Counted from the stretch's first letter, positions 1-8,922 are shown. The stretch is 34,882 nucleotides of DNA from Vibrio sp. UCD-FRSSP16_30 (GCF_001676025.1 NZ_LZFW01000006.1:1-34882), one strand, 5' to 3'. A program made the numbers and translations. The notes: a model not told the origin generated them from the sequence alone.

Positions 1-286
1 CCTTGGTGAGCCATTACCTCACCAACTAGCTAATCCCACCTGGGCATATCCTGAAGCGAGAGGCCCGAAGGTCCCCCTCTTTGGTCCGTAGACGTTATGC
101 GGTATTAGCTATCGTTTCCAATAGTTATCCCCCACATCAGGGCAATTTCCCAGGCATTACTCACCCGTCCGCCGCTCGACGCCCAACAAATCACCCGAAG
201 GGTCAATGTTGTCGTTTCCGCTCGACTTGCATGTGTTAGGCCTGCCGCCAGCGTTCAATCTGAGCCATGATCAAACTCTTCAATTA
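1..286 (-). rRNA. rrs: 16S ribosomal RNA, 5' end (partial)
   Basis: Read on the minus strand, the sequence starts near 286 with AATTGAAGAGTTTGATCATG, the canonical bacterial 16S 5' end. It continues through the conserved segment for the 27F primer region, the V1 helix and the start of V2. About the first 285 nt are present; the rest lies beyond the left edge. The V1/V2 sequence is of Vibrionaceae type. The gene is transcribed leftwards from P1 and P2 at 635-798. Confidence 0.97.
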
Positions 287-634
287 AAGTTTTTTTGGCC
301 GCTCTTATAAAAAGGCGACCGGCTCAATGAATACTGACTTCAAAACTGTTCCTTACTCGAAAGTAAGAAGTAATTTTAAAGCTATTACTATTCCAACAGA
401 ATAGTAATGAATTGACTGTGCTCTTATTGGTTTTCACTTTTCCTCTCTATTTAAAGAAAGTAGTAAAACAAACCAGCTCAAGGCTGATTTCCAATTTGAT
501 ATTGGTCACTCAGTTCATTGATAAATCTTTTCGATTATCATCAACGAGTGCCCACACAGATTGATAGGTTTAAATTGTTAAAGAGCGTGCTTTAGATGAT
601 TCCTTTTGTGAGGTACATCTCAAAGCGGACGGCC
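287..634 (-). other. 16S precursor leader (rrn leader) with boxA
   Basis: This non-coding stretch lies between promoter P2 and the mature 16S 5' end. It contains a boxA-like antitermination signal at 571-588, reading GCTCTTTAACAATTTA on the minus strand and nearly identical to the E. coli rrn boxA bound by NusB/NusE (S10). The part next to 16S is expected to form one side of the RNase III processing stem, but its partner lies outside the window. I see no open reading frame here. Confidence 0.8.
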
Positions 635-662
635 ATTCTAGCGTTTTGAACCTCAGTGTCAA
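635..662 (-). promoter_or_regulatory. rrn promoter P2
   Basis: On the minus strand, a perfect -35 TTGACA (657-662) is followed after 16 bp by TAGAAT (635-640). The start point should be near 627-629, upstream of boxA and about 135 bp downstream of P1. This matches the usual P1-P2 tandem arrangement of gammaproteobacterial rrn operons. Confidence 0.8.
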
Positions 663-770
663 ACACTTTTTTAAGTTTATTTTCTAAAAGAAGTTAAACT
701 CAAATGGTTCGGCTAAACTGCCTATGAATCACTGCGAAGCGTTGTGCGCTCTGCCGTGTCAGTGAGGCGC

Positions 771-850
771 ATTATAGAGAACATTGACGCATCGGCAAGG
801 CTTTTTTTCAAAAAACTTAATAAAAATAGCTTTTCGCTCAAATTTTGACT
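771..850 (-). promoter_or_regulatory. rrn promoter P1 with AT-rich UP element
   Basis: On the minus strand, -35 TTGCCG (793-798) is followed after 16 bp by a perfect -10 TATAAT (771-776) and a GC-rich discriminator GCGCC. The string CTATAATGCGCC is the same as in E. coli rrnB P1. The A/T tracts at about 799-850 fit an UP element for the alpha C-terminal domain. The 16-bp spacer and GC-rich discriminator are hallmarks of ppGpp/DksA-controlled promoters. Confidence 0.88.
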
Positions 851-893
851 GAAAGCCCTATTTATCCATTTTTACCCCCCTTTTAGGTACAGG

Positions 894-902
894 TTATCCA
901 CA
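894..902 (+). promoter_or_regulatory. Perfect DnaA box upstream of the rrn promoter
   Basis: TTATCCACA is an exact consensus DnaA box. It lies about 95 bp upstream of the P1 -35 and between the UP element and the cys terminator. A single box may be coincidental; whether DnaA binds here is inference. Confidence 0.4.
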
Positions 903-915
903 GAGTTATTCAAAA

Positions 916-950
916 ACACAAAAAAACCGCCAAATTGGCGGTTTGATTTT
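916..950 (-). terminator. Rho-independent terminator of cysJIH
   Basis: On the minus strand an 8-bp stem AAACCGCC / GGCGGTTT (924-944) with a 5-nt loop is followed by a T run. It begins about 24 bp after the cysH stop codon and separates the cys operon from the downstream rrn promoter. Confidence 0.85.
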
Positions 951-973
951 AATTGTTTTATGGCTGCTTATAT

Positions 974-1747
974 TTAGATACCAGAGCCATTTTCTTCTTC
1001 ATTATCTTCATGAAGCCCACATTCTCTCTTTAATCCAAAGAAACGAGTATCTTGCTCTTTCATTCCTTCTACATACTTTGTGGTTGTATGCACATCACCA
1101 ATAGAGATATACCCCTGCTCTTTAAGAGGATGCTGTGGAAGACCATGCTCTTCTATATACTGATTTATTTGCTCACTAGTCCAGTCGACTATAGGTAAGA
1201 ATTTAAATACACCATTTTGTATAGATAAAATAGGCAACCCTTGTCTTGAGTCTGATTGGCTTCTACGTAATCCGGAGAACCAAGTTCCAACATTCAGTTC
1301 AGTTAAAGCTCGGCGCATCGGCTCTACTTTATTTAACTGATTATACTGAGTTAGCCCTTCGACACCTTTATTCCATAGCTGACCATAGCGAGCTTCTTGC
1401 CAAGCTGAGCTGAGTACGCTTTTATAAACTTTAAGGTTTAACCCCAATAGTACTGTTAGCTCATCGATAAATTGATAGGTCTCAGGGAATAGATACCCTG
1501 TATCCGTCAATATCACCGCGATATCTTGTTGTTGGCGCGTAACTAGATGAAGCATTACCGCAGCTTGAGCTCCAAAACTTGAAGAAAGAGCGTGGCTTCC
1601 TTGCAAATTATTCAATGCCCATGCAATACGCTGCTGTGTCGTCATATCTTCGAGTTCAGCATTTAATCTCGCCAACTCTAAAGTTTGCTCAACTTTATTA
1701 AGATTTACGATCTCTTGCAGATCTGGTTTTTGTTTAAGTTCAAGCAT
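974..1747 (-). CDS. cysH: Phosphoadenosine phosphosulfate (PAPS) reductase
   Basis: CysH reduces PAPS to sulfite and 3',5'-ADP with thioredoxin or glutaredoxin as electron donor, in the cytoplasmic assimilatory sulfate pathway. At 257 aa it is close to the E. coli enzyme (244 aa). The N-terminal half carries the PP-loop-like [10 protein letters not shown] segment. The C-terminus has KRECGLHE with the redox-active cysteine at C243. The extra cysteine pairs that bind an iron-sulfur cluster in APS reductases are not visible, so the PAPS-type enzyme is favoured. It is the last gene of cysJIH; its ATG overlaps the cysI stop by 8 bp, implying translational coupling. A terminator follows. Confidence 0.97.
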   Translation of the reverse strand: MLELKQKPDLQEIVNLNKVEQTLELARLNAELEDMTTQQRIAWALNNLQGSHALSSSFGAQAAVMLHLVTRQQQDIAVILTDTGYLFPETYQFIDELTVLLGLNLKVYKSVLSSAWQEARYGQLWNKGVEGLTQYNQLNKVEPMRRALTELNVGTWFSGLRRSQSDSRQGLPILSIQNGVFKFLPIVDWTSEQINQYIEEHGLPQHPLKEQGYISIGDVHTTTKYVEGMKEQDTRFFGLKRECGLHEDNEEENGSGI

Positions 1748-3455
1748 GAAAATCCCTCTTAGATACTAAGACTTCTTTTACAATGCCATCTCTAATGACA
1801 AAGTCCCCAAATGCTTCTTGTGGTTGACGACTTGCAGTCCATCGTTCCACCAGCGTATCAATATCTTCAAGTATCTGCGCTGAGCTGGCATTTTCTTTGT
1901 AGATCTTAGGTACGCGAGTACCTGCTTTATTACCACCAAGGTATACGTTGTATCTATCTGGTGCTTTACCTACTAGACCGATTTCGGCCAACATTGCTCT
2001 ACCACAACCATTCGGACAGCCAGTTACGCGTAAAATGATACTTTCATCTTCGTCCACACCATGCTTTTTCAGTATGCCTTCAACATCAGTCACAAACTGA
2101 GGAAGAAAACGTTCTGCTTCTGCCATTGCTAGAGGACAAGTAGGAAATGCCACACACGCCATAGAATCTTTACGTTGTTGAGACGTTGTTGAATCTAAAA
2201 GACCATGCTCAAAAGCTAGCTTCTCTATTTTATCTTTATCTTCTAAAGGGACACCGGCAACAATCAAGTTTTGATTTGCCGTCATACGCAAATCACCTTT
2301 ATGGATTTTCGCTATTTCAGCAACACCCGTTTTTAATGGCTTGCCTGGGAAGTCGAGTAACCTTCCGTTCTCAATGAACAGAGTTAAGTGGTGCTTACCG
2401 TCTATTCCTTCTAACCAACCAAGCTTGTCACCACGGTTAGTAAGTTGATACTCTTGAACTGGCTCAAAGGTAATTCCCGCTCTTTTTTCTACTTCTTGCT
2501 TAAATACATCAATACCAACGCGATCTAGTGTGTATTTTGTTTTCGCATTTTTACGGTTTGAACGGTTACCCCAGTCACGCTGAGTGGTAACAACTGCCGC
2601 GGCAACTTCTAAAGTATGCTCCAGAGGAATGTAACCAAACTCATCGGCTTTTCTAGGATAGGTCGAAGTATCACCGTGAGTCATTGCTAACCCACCGCCA
2701 ACCAATACATTAAAGCCGACTAACTTGCCATCTTTAGCAATCGCAATAAAGTTCAAATCATTGGCGTGTAAATCAACATCATTATCTGGTGGCACTACAA
2801 CCGTAGTTTTGAATTTACGTGGTAAGTAGTTACTTCCCAGAATCGGTTCTTCATCTGTTGTTTCTACTTTTTCACCATCTAACCAGATCTCGGCATAAGC
2901 TCTAGTCTTTGGCAGTAGATGTTCACTGATCTTTGTTGCCCACTCATAGGCTTGCTGATGTAGCTCTGATTCAACAGGGTTACTTGAACAAAGTACATTT
3001 CGATTCACATCACCGGCTGTTGCGATTGAATCGATACCGATTGAATTTAAGGTTTGATGCATGAGCCTAATGTTTGGCTTCAATACGCCGTGAAACTGAA
3101 ACGTTTGACGAGTAGTTAGTCTGATACTTCCATACATAGAGCTTTCAGTCGCAAACTTGTCGATAGCGAGCCATTGCTTAGGCGTAATCACACCGCCGGG
3201 CATGCGCGCACGCAACATCACATTATGCAAAGGTTCTAATTTTTGCTTTGCTCGCTCGTTACGAATGTCTCTATCATCTTGCTGATACATTCCATGAAAA
3301 CGTATTAGCTGAAAGTTATCTGCTTCAAAGCCACCGGTAATCTCGTTTTTGAGGTCGTTAGTAATGGTGCCACGCAAAAAGTTACTTTCTCGTTTTAGTC
3401 TTTCATTGTCAGAAAGTGGGCCTAGTTCTTCACCCAATACAACTTGCTTTTCCAT
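1740..3455 (-). CDS. cysI: Sulfite reductase (NADPH) hemoprotein beta subunit
   Basis: CysI catalyses the six-electron reduction of sulfite to sulfide using a siroheme coupled to a [4Fe-4S] cluster, receiving electrons from CysJ. At 571 aa it matches the E. coli length (570). The four cluster ligands are visible as C434, C440 (ACVAFPTC) and C480, C484 (GCPNGCGR). The substrate-binding basic segments [13 protein letters not shown] and NRNVLC are present. Its ATG shares one base with the cysJ stop (TAATG), and its end overlaps cysH by 8 bp, so the three genes are tightly coupled. Confidence 0.98.
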   Translation of the reverse strand: MEKQVVLGEELGPLSDNERLKRESNFLRGTITNDLKNEITGGFEADNFQLIRFHGMYQQDDRDIRNERAKQKLEPLHNVMLRARMPGGVITPKQWLAIDKFATESSMYGSIRLTTRQTFQFHGVLKPNIRLMHQTLNSIGIDSIATAGDVNRNVLCSSNPVESELHQQAYEWATKISEHLLPKTRAYAEIWLDGEKVETTDEEPILGSNYLPRKFKTTVVVPPDNDVDLHANDLNFIAIAKDGKLVGFNVLVGGGLAMTHGDTSTYPRKADEFGYIPLEHTLEVAAAVVTTQRDWGNRSNRKNAKTKYTLDRVGIDVFKQEVEKRAGITFEPVQEYQLTNRGDKLGWLEGIDGKHHLTLFIENGRLLDFPGKPLKTGVAEIAKIHKGDLRMTANQNLIVAGVPLEDKDKIEKLAFEHGLLDSTTSQQRKDSMACVAFPTCPLAMAEAERFLPQFVTDVEGILKKHGVDEDESIILRVTGCPNGCGRAMLAEIGLVGKAPDRYNVYLGGNKAGTRVPKIYKENASSAQILEDIDTLVERWTASRQPQEAFGDFVIRDGIVKEVLVSKRDFHA

Positions 3456-5263
3456 TAATATACGTCCCTTTGGTATCGTTTCTGTTTACGAAGATCTTTT
3501 AGCCACTCTTCAGCACTTTCTGAGCTTAATCCGCCTTGCTGTTGTGCAATATCTAATAGCGTTGTCTGTACATCTTTCGCCATTCTTTCTGCATCACCAC
3601 AGACATAGAGGTATGCCCCGTCTTGCAACCATTGCCATAATTGCTCGGCGTTTTGTTTTAACTTGTCTTGCACATAAACTTTATTTGCGCCGTCTCGGCT
3701 AAAGGCCACATCAAGCTGACTTAATAAGCCGTCTTTTAAGTAACGCTGGAATTCGACTTGGTATAAGAAATCTTGAGCAAACGTTCTGTCGCCAAAGACT
3801 AACCAGTTTTTACCTTCGGCTTCTCTTGCATCACGCTCTTGTAAGAAACTTCTAAAAGGAGCAATACCTGTTCCTGGGCCAATCATGATAACTGGCGTAT
3901 TGTCATCACTAGGTAGTTTGAAGTTATTGTTATGCTCGATGAACACCTTAACTTCTTCGCCTTCCTCTAAACCATTAGATAGGAATCCAGAAGCGCCACC
4001 GATTCGCTTACCTTTATTGGTATCGTATTCAACAACACCAACCGTTAAGTGCACTTCTTCATCCACTTCTGCCTGAGAAGAAGAGATAGAATATAAACGT
4101 GGAGTCAGTCGTCTTAGCATCGAAATTAATTCTTGAGCCGTTAGCTGTGCTTTCTTCTCTGCAATAACGTCAATGATTTGAGTTTTAGCGGCATACTCTC
4201 GAAGCTTATTTTTATCTTCGACTAATTTGAGTAGTTTTTTGCTATCAGACTTTTGCGCATACTGAGTCACAAACTGAGGATTAGATGAGGTCACTTCAAA
4301 AGACTCAATCAATGCCTGTTTGATTGAAATGGTTTGATCGTCAAGCTCAACCGTTTCGTCTTTATCAATGGCCGCCGTTGCTAGAATCGCATCCACCAGC
4401 TGTTCATCATTTTTATACCAAACGCCTAATGCATCGCCTGGCTGATAAGTAATGCCTGATTCTTCTAAATCAATTTCGATGTGTCTGACATCTTTGGTGG
4501 AATCACGACCGGTGATCTTTTGGTTGGTTAATAAGCTCGCGGTATAAGGTGATTGCTTGCTGTATTGAGAACCAGTAGTTGAAGTTGGTAAAGAGACAAC
4601 TTCACCAGCAGTACTTGTTGATGATTTAAATAACTCACTGATGGTATCAAGAGCCTGAGTCTGCCATTGGGCAACCGGCGCTTCATAATCTAAGTCACAG
4701 TCAATTCGGTCAATAAACGGGGTTGCGCCTAGCTTGCTAAGTGCAGCGTCAAAGTCTTTACCTGTTTGGCAGAAGAACTCATAACTAGAATCACCAAGAC
4801 CGATAACTGCATACTGCAACTTATCAAGTTTTGGCGCTTTCTTAGAATTGAGGTAATCATAAAACTCAATCGCATTATCAGGCACTTCACCTTCGCCGTT
4901 AGTAGAAGCAACCACAATAACGTGAGTTTCATTTTTTAAACTCTTGAGTTTATAGTCAGCAGCATCATAGAGTTTGGCGGCGTAGCCTTCCTCTTGTACT
5001 TTTGCATGCAACTGTTTAGCAACGCCTTTAGCGTTTCCAGTTTGAGAAGCAAAAATGATAGTCAGCTGTGAGGCTGTGCCAGTTGTACTCTCGACTTGAG
5101 GAACTGAGGCAATCGTATGATTTTGGCTGATACCATAAAAGTAACCACTAACCCATGCCAATTGTTGTGGCGATAGTTCAGCAGCAGCTTGTTTTAATTG
5201 GTTTGCTTGATTATCACTAAGTGGTGAAGCAAAGCCGGAAAGATCCTTGAGCAACATGGTCAC
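3455..5263 (-). CDS. cysJ: Sulfite reductase (NADPH) flavoprotein alpha subunit
   Basis: CysJ carries electrons from NADPH through FAD and FMN to the CysI siroheme. The 602-aa protein has an N-terminal flavodoxin domain ([10 protein letters not shown], about 71-80), a connecting FAD domain (RLYSISSS, 389-396) and an NADPH domain (GPGTGIAP, 462-469; YVCGDAERM, 553-561), ending in the family's DVY. It is the first gene of the operon. The reading frame can start at GTG (5263) or at ATG two codons later (5257). An AGGGA lies 4 nt before the GTG and 10 nt before the ATG, so the start is uncertain by two residues. Confidence 0.98.
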   Translation of the reverse strand: MTMLLKDLSGFASPLSDNQANQLKQAAAELSPQQLAWVSGYFYGISQNHTIASVPQVESTTGTASQLTIIFASQTGNAKGVAKQLHAKVQEEGYAAKLYDAADYKLKSLKNETHVIVVASTNGEGEVPDNAIEFYDYLNSKKAPKLDKLQYAVIGLGDSSYEFFCQTGKDFDAALSKLGATPFIDRIDCDLDYEAPVAQWQTQALDTISELFKSSTSTAGEVVSLPTSTTGSQYSKQSPYTASLLTNQKITGRDSTKDVRHIEIDLEESGITYQPGDALGVWYKNDEQLVDAILATAAIDKDETVELDDQTISIKQALIESFEVTSSNPQFVTQYAQKSDSKKLLKLVEDKNKLREYAAKTQIIDVIAEKKAQLTAQELISMLRRLTPRLYSISSSQAEVDEEVHLTVGVVEYDTNKGKRIGGASGFLSNGLEEGEEVKVFIEHNNNFKLPSDDNTPVIMIGPGTGIAPFRSFLQERDAREAEGKNWLVFGDRTFAQDFLYQVEFQRYLKDGLLSQLDVAFSRDGANKVYVQDKLKQNAEQLWQWLQDGAYLYVCGDAERMAKDVQTTLLDIAQQQGGLSSESAEEWLKDLRKQKRYQRDVY

Positions 5264-5287
5264 ATTATCCCTGTATATTACATGACC

Positions 5288-5316
5288 ATAAGATTACCTA
5301 TAATTTGTAATAGCAA
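5288..5316 (-). promoter_or_regulatory. Candidate cysJIH promoter
   Basis: On the minus strand TTGCTA (5311-5316) and TCTTAT (5288-5293) are separated by 17 bp, about 25 bp upstream of cysJ. The match is moderate. In enterics this operon is activated by CysB with O-acetylserine or N-acetylserine. CysB sites are too degenerate for me to mark one here with confidence. Confidence 0.35.
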
Positions 5317-5369
5317 TAAAGAATAAAGAAGCATGTTTAATAATCAAAAGGAATGAAAAACTATTTCCC

Positions 5370-5600
5370 CTATAGTATTTCGACTCTCACTTGGCTAAAT
5401 CCAACCGCCATAGCACTCTTTGAAGCAGAATCAAGATCGCTGTAGTAATGTTGTTCCCCTTGAGGATCTGTAAGGGCTAGGATGCCACCATGACTATCCC
5501 TAAACTCAACTAACCACAAGCCATCTTGGCTACTTTGCTCCACAATAGCTTCCACCAAACGCTCAGAACGATACAGCACACGAAGTTCATTGATTGTCAT
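5370..5600 (-). CDS. Small protein of unknown function (76 aa)
   Basis: I do not recognise a characterised family. The protein begins MTINELRVLYRSERLVEAIV and contains the hydrophobic/aromatic stretch GLWLVEFRDSHGGILALTD, ending SQVRVEIL. It has no signal peptide, membrane segment or cysteine cluster, and is probably a small soluble alpha/beta protein. The open frame extends upstream to 5708, but that extension crosses the terminator at 5695-5720 and a promoter-like palindrome. The ATG at 5600, with AGGGAG upstream, is therefore chosen. It lies upstream of cysJ on the same strand, separated by about 106 bp. No function can be inferred safely. Confidence 0.7.
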   Translation of the reverse strand: MTINELRVLYRSERLVEAIVEQSSQDGLWLVEFRDSHGGILALTDPQGEQHYYSDLDSASKSAMAVGFSQVRVEIL

Positions 5601-5646
5601 ATAAAGCTTGCTCCCTATTTCTCCTATTAAGGATGGACCAAACTGA

Positions 5647-5675
5647 TAAAAATGCGAGTTGATAACGACTATCAA
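5647..5675 (-). promoter_or_regulatory. Candidate promoter with palindrome, upstream of the small gene
   Basis: On the minus strand TTGATA (5670-5675) and TTTTTA (5647-5652) are 17 bp apart. The -35 is one arm of a perfect palindrome, TTGATA-acgac-TATCAA (5659-5675 on the plus strand), which may be an operator. The regulator is unknown. Confidence 0.35.
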
Positions 5676-5694
5676 ATAGAATCTGGCAGATAAT

Positions 5695-5720
5695 AAAAAA
5701 CCCGTCACAAAAGGACAGGC
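5695..5720 (-). terminator. Rho-independent terminator of the outer-membrane protein gene
   Basis: The minus-strand stem CCTGTC / GACGGG (5701-5706 with 5714-5719, one G-U pair) with a 7-nt loop is followed directly by six T. It lies about 43 bp after the stop of the gene at 5763-6422. Confidence 0.7.
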
Positions 5721-5762
5721 TATTTATAGTATTCGTCGAATGAACCTAAACGGTATTACAGA

Positions 5763-6422
5763 TTAGAAAGCAACTTGAGCACCAACAAACCAACCATCGA
5801 CAAACCCGTAGGCTTTATCATCAATACTTTTAAAAGTGTAATCAAGTACTCGATATCCACCACGTAATACAATATCTGCAGAAGTTAAAGCAAAGGTATA
5901 TTGCACACCACCAGTTACATCAGCAGATTTAATATCGCTAGTTTCACCATAATCAAACTCGCCAATGACCGCAAAATTGGTGTTGGGAACTTGGATTAGA
6001 GCATTCGCATACCAACTAAAGATAACCCCATCAAAATCGATACGTTGACCCGAGTCTTCATCATAAAATGAACTGTCTCGGTAATCGGTTAGAGTAAAGC
6101 CTGCATCTAGCTCTAAGTTCTCTGTTCTTAGAGGACGATAATAGAAAGTGTAATCAAACTTATCGTGAGCAATGTAGGTGGTGTCTAACCCTGTATATCG
6201 AATGCGAAAATTAGGAAGGTAAGGAACATCATGTTCAATTTGCGCAGATAACACTGGCAATTCATCATCATCTTGGCGAGTTTCTCGAATCTTTGTACTG
6301 CCCCAGAACATATCGGCAGTCACTTTTCCATGAATACCCGGCTGTGCCTCTTTAGCCTGCACAGCCCAAGAGCTTGCCAATGCACAGGCTCCGACAACAG
6401 CAACGAAAGTGCATCTGTTCAT
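5763..6422 (-). CDS. Outer-membrane beta-barrel protein, probable TIGR04219 family
   Basis: The 219-aa protein starts with a signal peptide (residues 1 to about 23, ending VQA before KEA), so it is exported. The rest alternates polar and aromatic residues typical of beta strands (for example FRIRYTGLDTTYIAHDKFDY). It ends in a C-terminal phenylalanine (VGAQVAF), the signal recognised by the BAM complex. Composition and layout resemble the small OMP family known from Vibrio and Shewanella as TIGR04219; this assignment is from memory of family features. Function and ligand are unknown. The gene stands alone, with its own ribosome-binding site (AGGGG) and terminator, and a 10-bp inverted repeat lies just upstream. 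Confidence 0.75.
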   Translation of the reverse strand: MNRCTFVAVVGACALASSWAVQAKEAQPGIHGKVTADMFWGSTKIRETRQDDDELPVLSAQIEHDVPYLPNFRIRYTGLDTTYIAHDKFDYTFYYRPLRTENLELDAGFTLTDYRDSSFYDEDSGQRIDFDGVIFSWYANALIQVPNTNFAVIGEFDYGETSDIKSADVTGGVQYTFALTSADIVLRGGYRVLDYTFKSIDDKAYGFVDGWFVGAQVAF

Positions 6423-6437
6423 TCCCTACCCCTATAA

Positions 6438-6488
6438 AACTAAAATCATTCCTTTATATGCAGATACTAGCATACATAGATTTTAGTT
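6438..6488. repeat. Perfect 10-bp inverted repeat upstream of the OMP gene
   Basis: AACTAAAATC (6438-6447) and GATTTTAGTT (6479-6488) are exact reverse complements separated by 31 bp, in the gap between pspG and the outer-membrane gene. They could be paired operator half-sites or a stem in the 5' untranslated RNA. No U-tract follows, so a terminator is unlikely. Confidence 0.5.
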
Positions 6489-6504
6489 AAATCAATAAGT
6501 AACG

Positions 6505-6711
6505 TTATGAACATGTACGGTAATACCTAAACAGGCCGTAGATAATGGCTCCGATTATAATATAAGGAAGTAAATTAAAAGCCGCCCCTAATAAACTCAC
6601 CACAATACTCAGTGCAAATACCGCTGCAAACGCAACGAAGAAACCAAAAAATGTTAAGCCGACGAAGAAAAATACACCAAAGAACATAAGTAACATCAAT
6701 AGCTCAAACAT
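6505..6711 (-). CDS. pspG: Phage shock protein G
   Basis: This 68-aa, very hydrophobic protein (MFELLMLLMFFGVFFFVGLT...) has two predicted transmembrane stretches (about 5-30 and 33-61) and a short basic tail (FRYYRTCS). Size, the MxELL start and the LLP motif in the second membrane segment fit PspG, an inner-membrane effector of the phage-shock envelope-stress response. Position supports the call: in E. coli pspG also lies just downstream of dusA. A TAGGAG sits 5 nt before the ATG. A sigma-54 promoter at 6781-6796 is what is expected for a PspF-controlled gene. Confidence 0.85.
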   Translation of the reverse strand: MFELLMLLMFFGVFFFVGLTFFGFFVAFAAVFALSIVVSLLGAAFNLLPYIIIGAIIYGLFRYYRTCS

Positions 6712-6780
6712 AGTGACTCCTAAATAAATTGACTACGACTCAATTAAGACCTGACTTTAGACCCCTTACTTTCCTATAAA

Positions 6781-6796
6781 GCAAGTACCTTGCCAA
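6781..6796 (-). promoter_or_regulatory. Sigma-54 promoter of pspG
   Basis: The minus strand reads TTGGCAAGGTACTTGC. The invariant GG (6793-6794) and GC (6781-6782) are separated by exactly 10 bp, which is the -24/-12 spacing of RpoN promoters. It lies 70 bp upstream of the pspG ATG. PspF-dependent sigma-54 control of pspG is established in E. coli; its use here is inference. Confidence 0.85.
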
Positions 6797-6831
6797 ACTA
6801 TCAATAATGCTAACACCTTGATAATAAAAAA

Positions 6832-6862
6832 CAAAAAAGCCCTAATCATAGACAAGGGCTTT
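6832..6862 (-). terminator. Rho-independent terminator of dusA
   Basis: On the minus strand AAAGCCCT / AGGGCTTT (6855-6862 with 6836-6843) with an 11-nt loop is followed by a T run. It lies 46 bp after the dusA stop and isolates dusA from the sigma-54 promoter of pspG. Confidence 0.85.
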
Positions 6863-6907
6863 GTGCATTCGTTCAATGTGGTGTAAATAACCAACTAGTG
6901 GTTAAGC

Positions 6908-7888
6908 CTACACTCCCAACTCTTTAGGGATTTTAGCCAGTGCAGCTTCAACAACTTCGATACCTGAACCTGGCTTATGAGCATTCTCACTAATGTAACG
7001 TCGCCATTGACGAGCGCCCGGCATGCTTTGAAACAGTCCTAACATATGACGAGTAATGTGTCCTAGGTAAGCACCATCAGATAGTTGTTGTTCAATATAC
7101 GGGTACATCAACTCAACCACTTCACTGCGTTTTATGATGGGTTTATCTTGGCCAAAGATAAGCTGATCCACCTCAGCCAATAAATAAGGATTCTGATACG
7201 CCTCTCGACCAATCATCACACCATCAAGGTGCTGTAGATGCTCAAGGGTTTCATCGATAGTTTTAACGCCGCCATTCACCCCAATATCTAGATGTGGAAA
7301 ATCTTTCTTGATTTGATAGGCGCGAGGATAATCCAATGGTGGGATTTCGCGGTTCTCTTTAGGGCTAAGGCCACTTAACCATGCTTTACGAGCGTGGATA
7401 GTAAAATGCTCACAACCGCCTTTTTCATGAACGGTTGAAACAAAATCAGTTAAGAACTCATAAGAGTCTTGATCATCAATACCAATGCGCGTCTTTACTG
7501 TCACTGGAATATCAACCACCGATTTCATCTCAGCAATGCAATCAGCAACCAATTGTGGCTCACCCATAAGACAAGCACCAAAACGTCCATTTTGTACACG
7601 GTCAGAAGGACACCCAACATTTAAGTTAACCTCATCATAACCGCGCTCCTGCGCCAACTTGGCACAATGAGCAAGATCTTTAGCATTAGAACCACCAAGC
7701 TGCAAAGCAATGGGATGTTCTTGTTCGCTAAAACGTAAAAAATCACCTTTGCCATGAATGATGGCACCTGTCGTCACCATCTCTGTATACAAAAGAGTGT
7801 TCTGTGATAGCAGACGATGAAAATAGCGACAATGACGATCTGTCCAATCGAGCATTGGGGCGACAGATAAGCGAGATGATGAATACAT
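6908..7888 (-). CDS. dusA: tRNA-dihydrouridine(20/20a) synthase
   Basis: DusA is an FMN enzyme that reduces uridine 20/20a in the tRNA D-loop using NADPH. The 326-aa protein shows the Dus signature: [11 protein letters not shown] near the start, the FMN-barrel segment [11 protein letters not shown] (89-98), the catalytic cysteine in GRFGACLM (C106) and [16 protein letters not shown]. The Dus branch is chosen from this DusA-type insertion and from the adjacent pspG, as in E. coli. It has its own promoter (7990-8018) with a leader of about 95 nt, and a terminator follows. dusA is a known phage integration target, but no integrase is seen here. Confidence 0.96.
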   Translation of the reverse strand: MYSSSRLSVAPMLDWTDRHCRYFHRLLSQNTLLYTEMVTTGAIIHGKGDFLRFSEQEHPIALQLGGSNAKDLAHCAKLAQERGYDEVNLNVGCPSDRVQNGRFGACLMGEPQLVADCIAEMKSVVDIPVTVKTRIGIDDQDSYEFLTDFVSTVHEKGGCEHFTIHARKAWLSGLSPKENREIPPLDYPRAYQIKKDFPHLDIGVNGGVKTIDETLEHLQHLDGVMIGREAYQNPYLLAEVDQLIFGQDKPIIKRSEVVELMYPYIEQQLSDGAYLGHITRHMLGLFQSMPGARQWRRYISENAHKPGSGIEVVEAALAKIPKELGV

Positions 7889-7989
7889 AGTTAAGACCTT
7901 TTATTGAACTGTACAACACGAAACGAAATTGATGCTTGTGTTCGTGATGCTTAAGTAGAGATGACTCTCACCTCCACTTTGAACGGCGG

Positions 7990-8018
7990 ATTATACGGCT
8001 TGGCTGAATCTTCATCAA
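7990..8018 (-). promoter_or_regulatory. Sigma-70 promoter of dusA
   Basis: On the minus strand TTGATG (8013-8018), a 17-bp spacer and a perfect TATAAT (7990-7995) lie about 100 bp upstream of the dusA ATG. Confidence 0.75.
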
Positions 8019-8040
8019 TCATAGACTTTGCCTATATACA

Positions 8041-8077
8041 ACAAAGGCCATTTAGATATTATCCAAATGGCCTTTGT
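8041..8077. terminator. Perfect 13-bp inverted repeat after metQ (probable terminator)
   Basis: ACAAAGGCCATTT (8041-8053) pairs exactly with AAATGGCCTTTGT (8065-8077) around an 11-nt loop, 20 bp after the metQ stop. There is no T run on either side, so a Rho-independent role is plausible from position but not certain. It could also protect the mRNA 3' end. Confidence 0.55.
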
Positions 8078-8096
8078 AAGCTATTTCTGTATTCAT

Positions 8097-8900
8097 TTAG
8101 AATGCGGGCTCAATGGTGCCTTTAAAGGTTTTCTGTAAAAAATCACGCGTTGCTTGAGACTGGAATATTTTAACGAGTTTTAGGTAGCCAGGATTATTCT
8201 GTTGATCTTCTTTAGCTGCGATCACCATCACCGCAAGAGGTGCATCTTTTGACTCTAAATAGATGCCTTGTTTTTTAGGATCTAAACCCGCAGACATGAC
8301 ATAGTTCATTGTAATTGCAGCAGCATCCACATCATCAAGAGAACGGGGTAGTTGCGCAGCGTCCACTTCAACAAACTTTAGGTGTTTTGGGTTTGCGGTA
8401 ATATCTTGTAGTGTGGCTTTTGAGCCTACTCCTGGCTTAAGAGTAATGAGGTTAGCTTCTTCTAATAGTAATAACCCACGTCCACCATTGGTTGGATCGT
8501 TGGGGATAGCAACTCGCGCTTCATTAGGCAATGCATCTATGGAGGTGAATTTATTTGAGTAGATCCCCATACGCATCAATATTGAACGGCCAATAGAGAC
8601 TAAATGTGAATTATGACCTTCATTGTAGTTATCAAGAAAAGGCTGATGCTGATAACTATTAAGATCAATACTGCCATCCTCTAGCGCGGCATTGGGGGTG
8701 ATGTAGTCAGAAAACTGTACCACTTCAACTTTGATTCCCTGTTTTGCCGCTTCTTTTGCGACAGCTTCAACCACTTGAGCATGAGGTCCAACAGTTGCGC
8801 CAATTTTAATCACTTTAGCTTCTTGTTGACCGCAAGCACTTAACCCTAATACCAATGCCGAGATAAATGCTAAACCGACTAACTGCTTTATTCCTTTCAT
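8097..8900 (-). CDS. metQ: D-methionine-binding lipoprotein, MetQ/NlpA family
   Basis: This is the substrate-binding lipoprotein of the methionine ABC importer MetNIQ, anchored to the inner membrane. From the ATG at 8900 the protein is 268 aa, with a lipoprotein signal peptide and lipobox LSAC (C23). The family segments KIGATVGPHAQVVEAV, YITPNAALEDGSIDLNSYQH and AAAITMNYVMSAGLD are present. The open frame extends 12 codons upstream to 8936, but AGGA lies 6 nt before the 8900 ATG and the extension would read through the MetJ box, so the shorter start is preferred. metN and metI are not adjacent. The tandem MetJ operator supports a methionine role rather than orphan NlpA. Confidence 0.9.
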   Translation of the reverse strand: MKGIKQLVGLAFISALVLGLSACGQQEAKVIKIGATVGPHAQVVEAVAKEAAKQGIKVEVVQFSDYITPNAALEDGSIDLNSYQHQPFLDNYNEGHNSHLVSIGRSILMRMGIYSNKFTSIDALPNEARVAIPNDPTNGGRGLLLLEEANLITLKPGVGSKATLQDITANPKHLKFVEVDAAQLPRSLDDVDAAAITMNYVMSAGLDPKKQGIYLESKDAPLAVMVIAAKEDQQNNPGYLKLVKIFQSQATRDFLQKTFKGTIEPAF

Positions 8901-8922
8901 GATCATTCCTATATTTAATTTT

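Noticed and set aside
5370..5708. Full 112-aa version of the small gene
   Set aside because: The N-terminal extension crosses a terminator and promoter-like palindrome and has no ribosome-binding site.
6908..8018. Prophage or island insertion at dusA, a known integration target
   Set aside because: No integrase, att repeat or foreign gene flanks dusA; both sides carry normal promoters and terminators.
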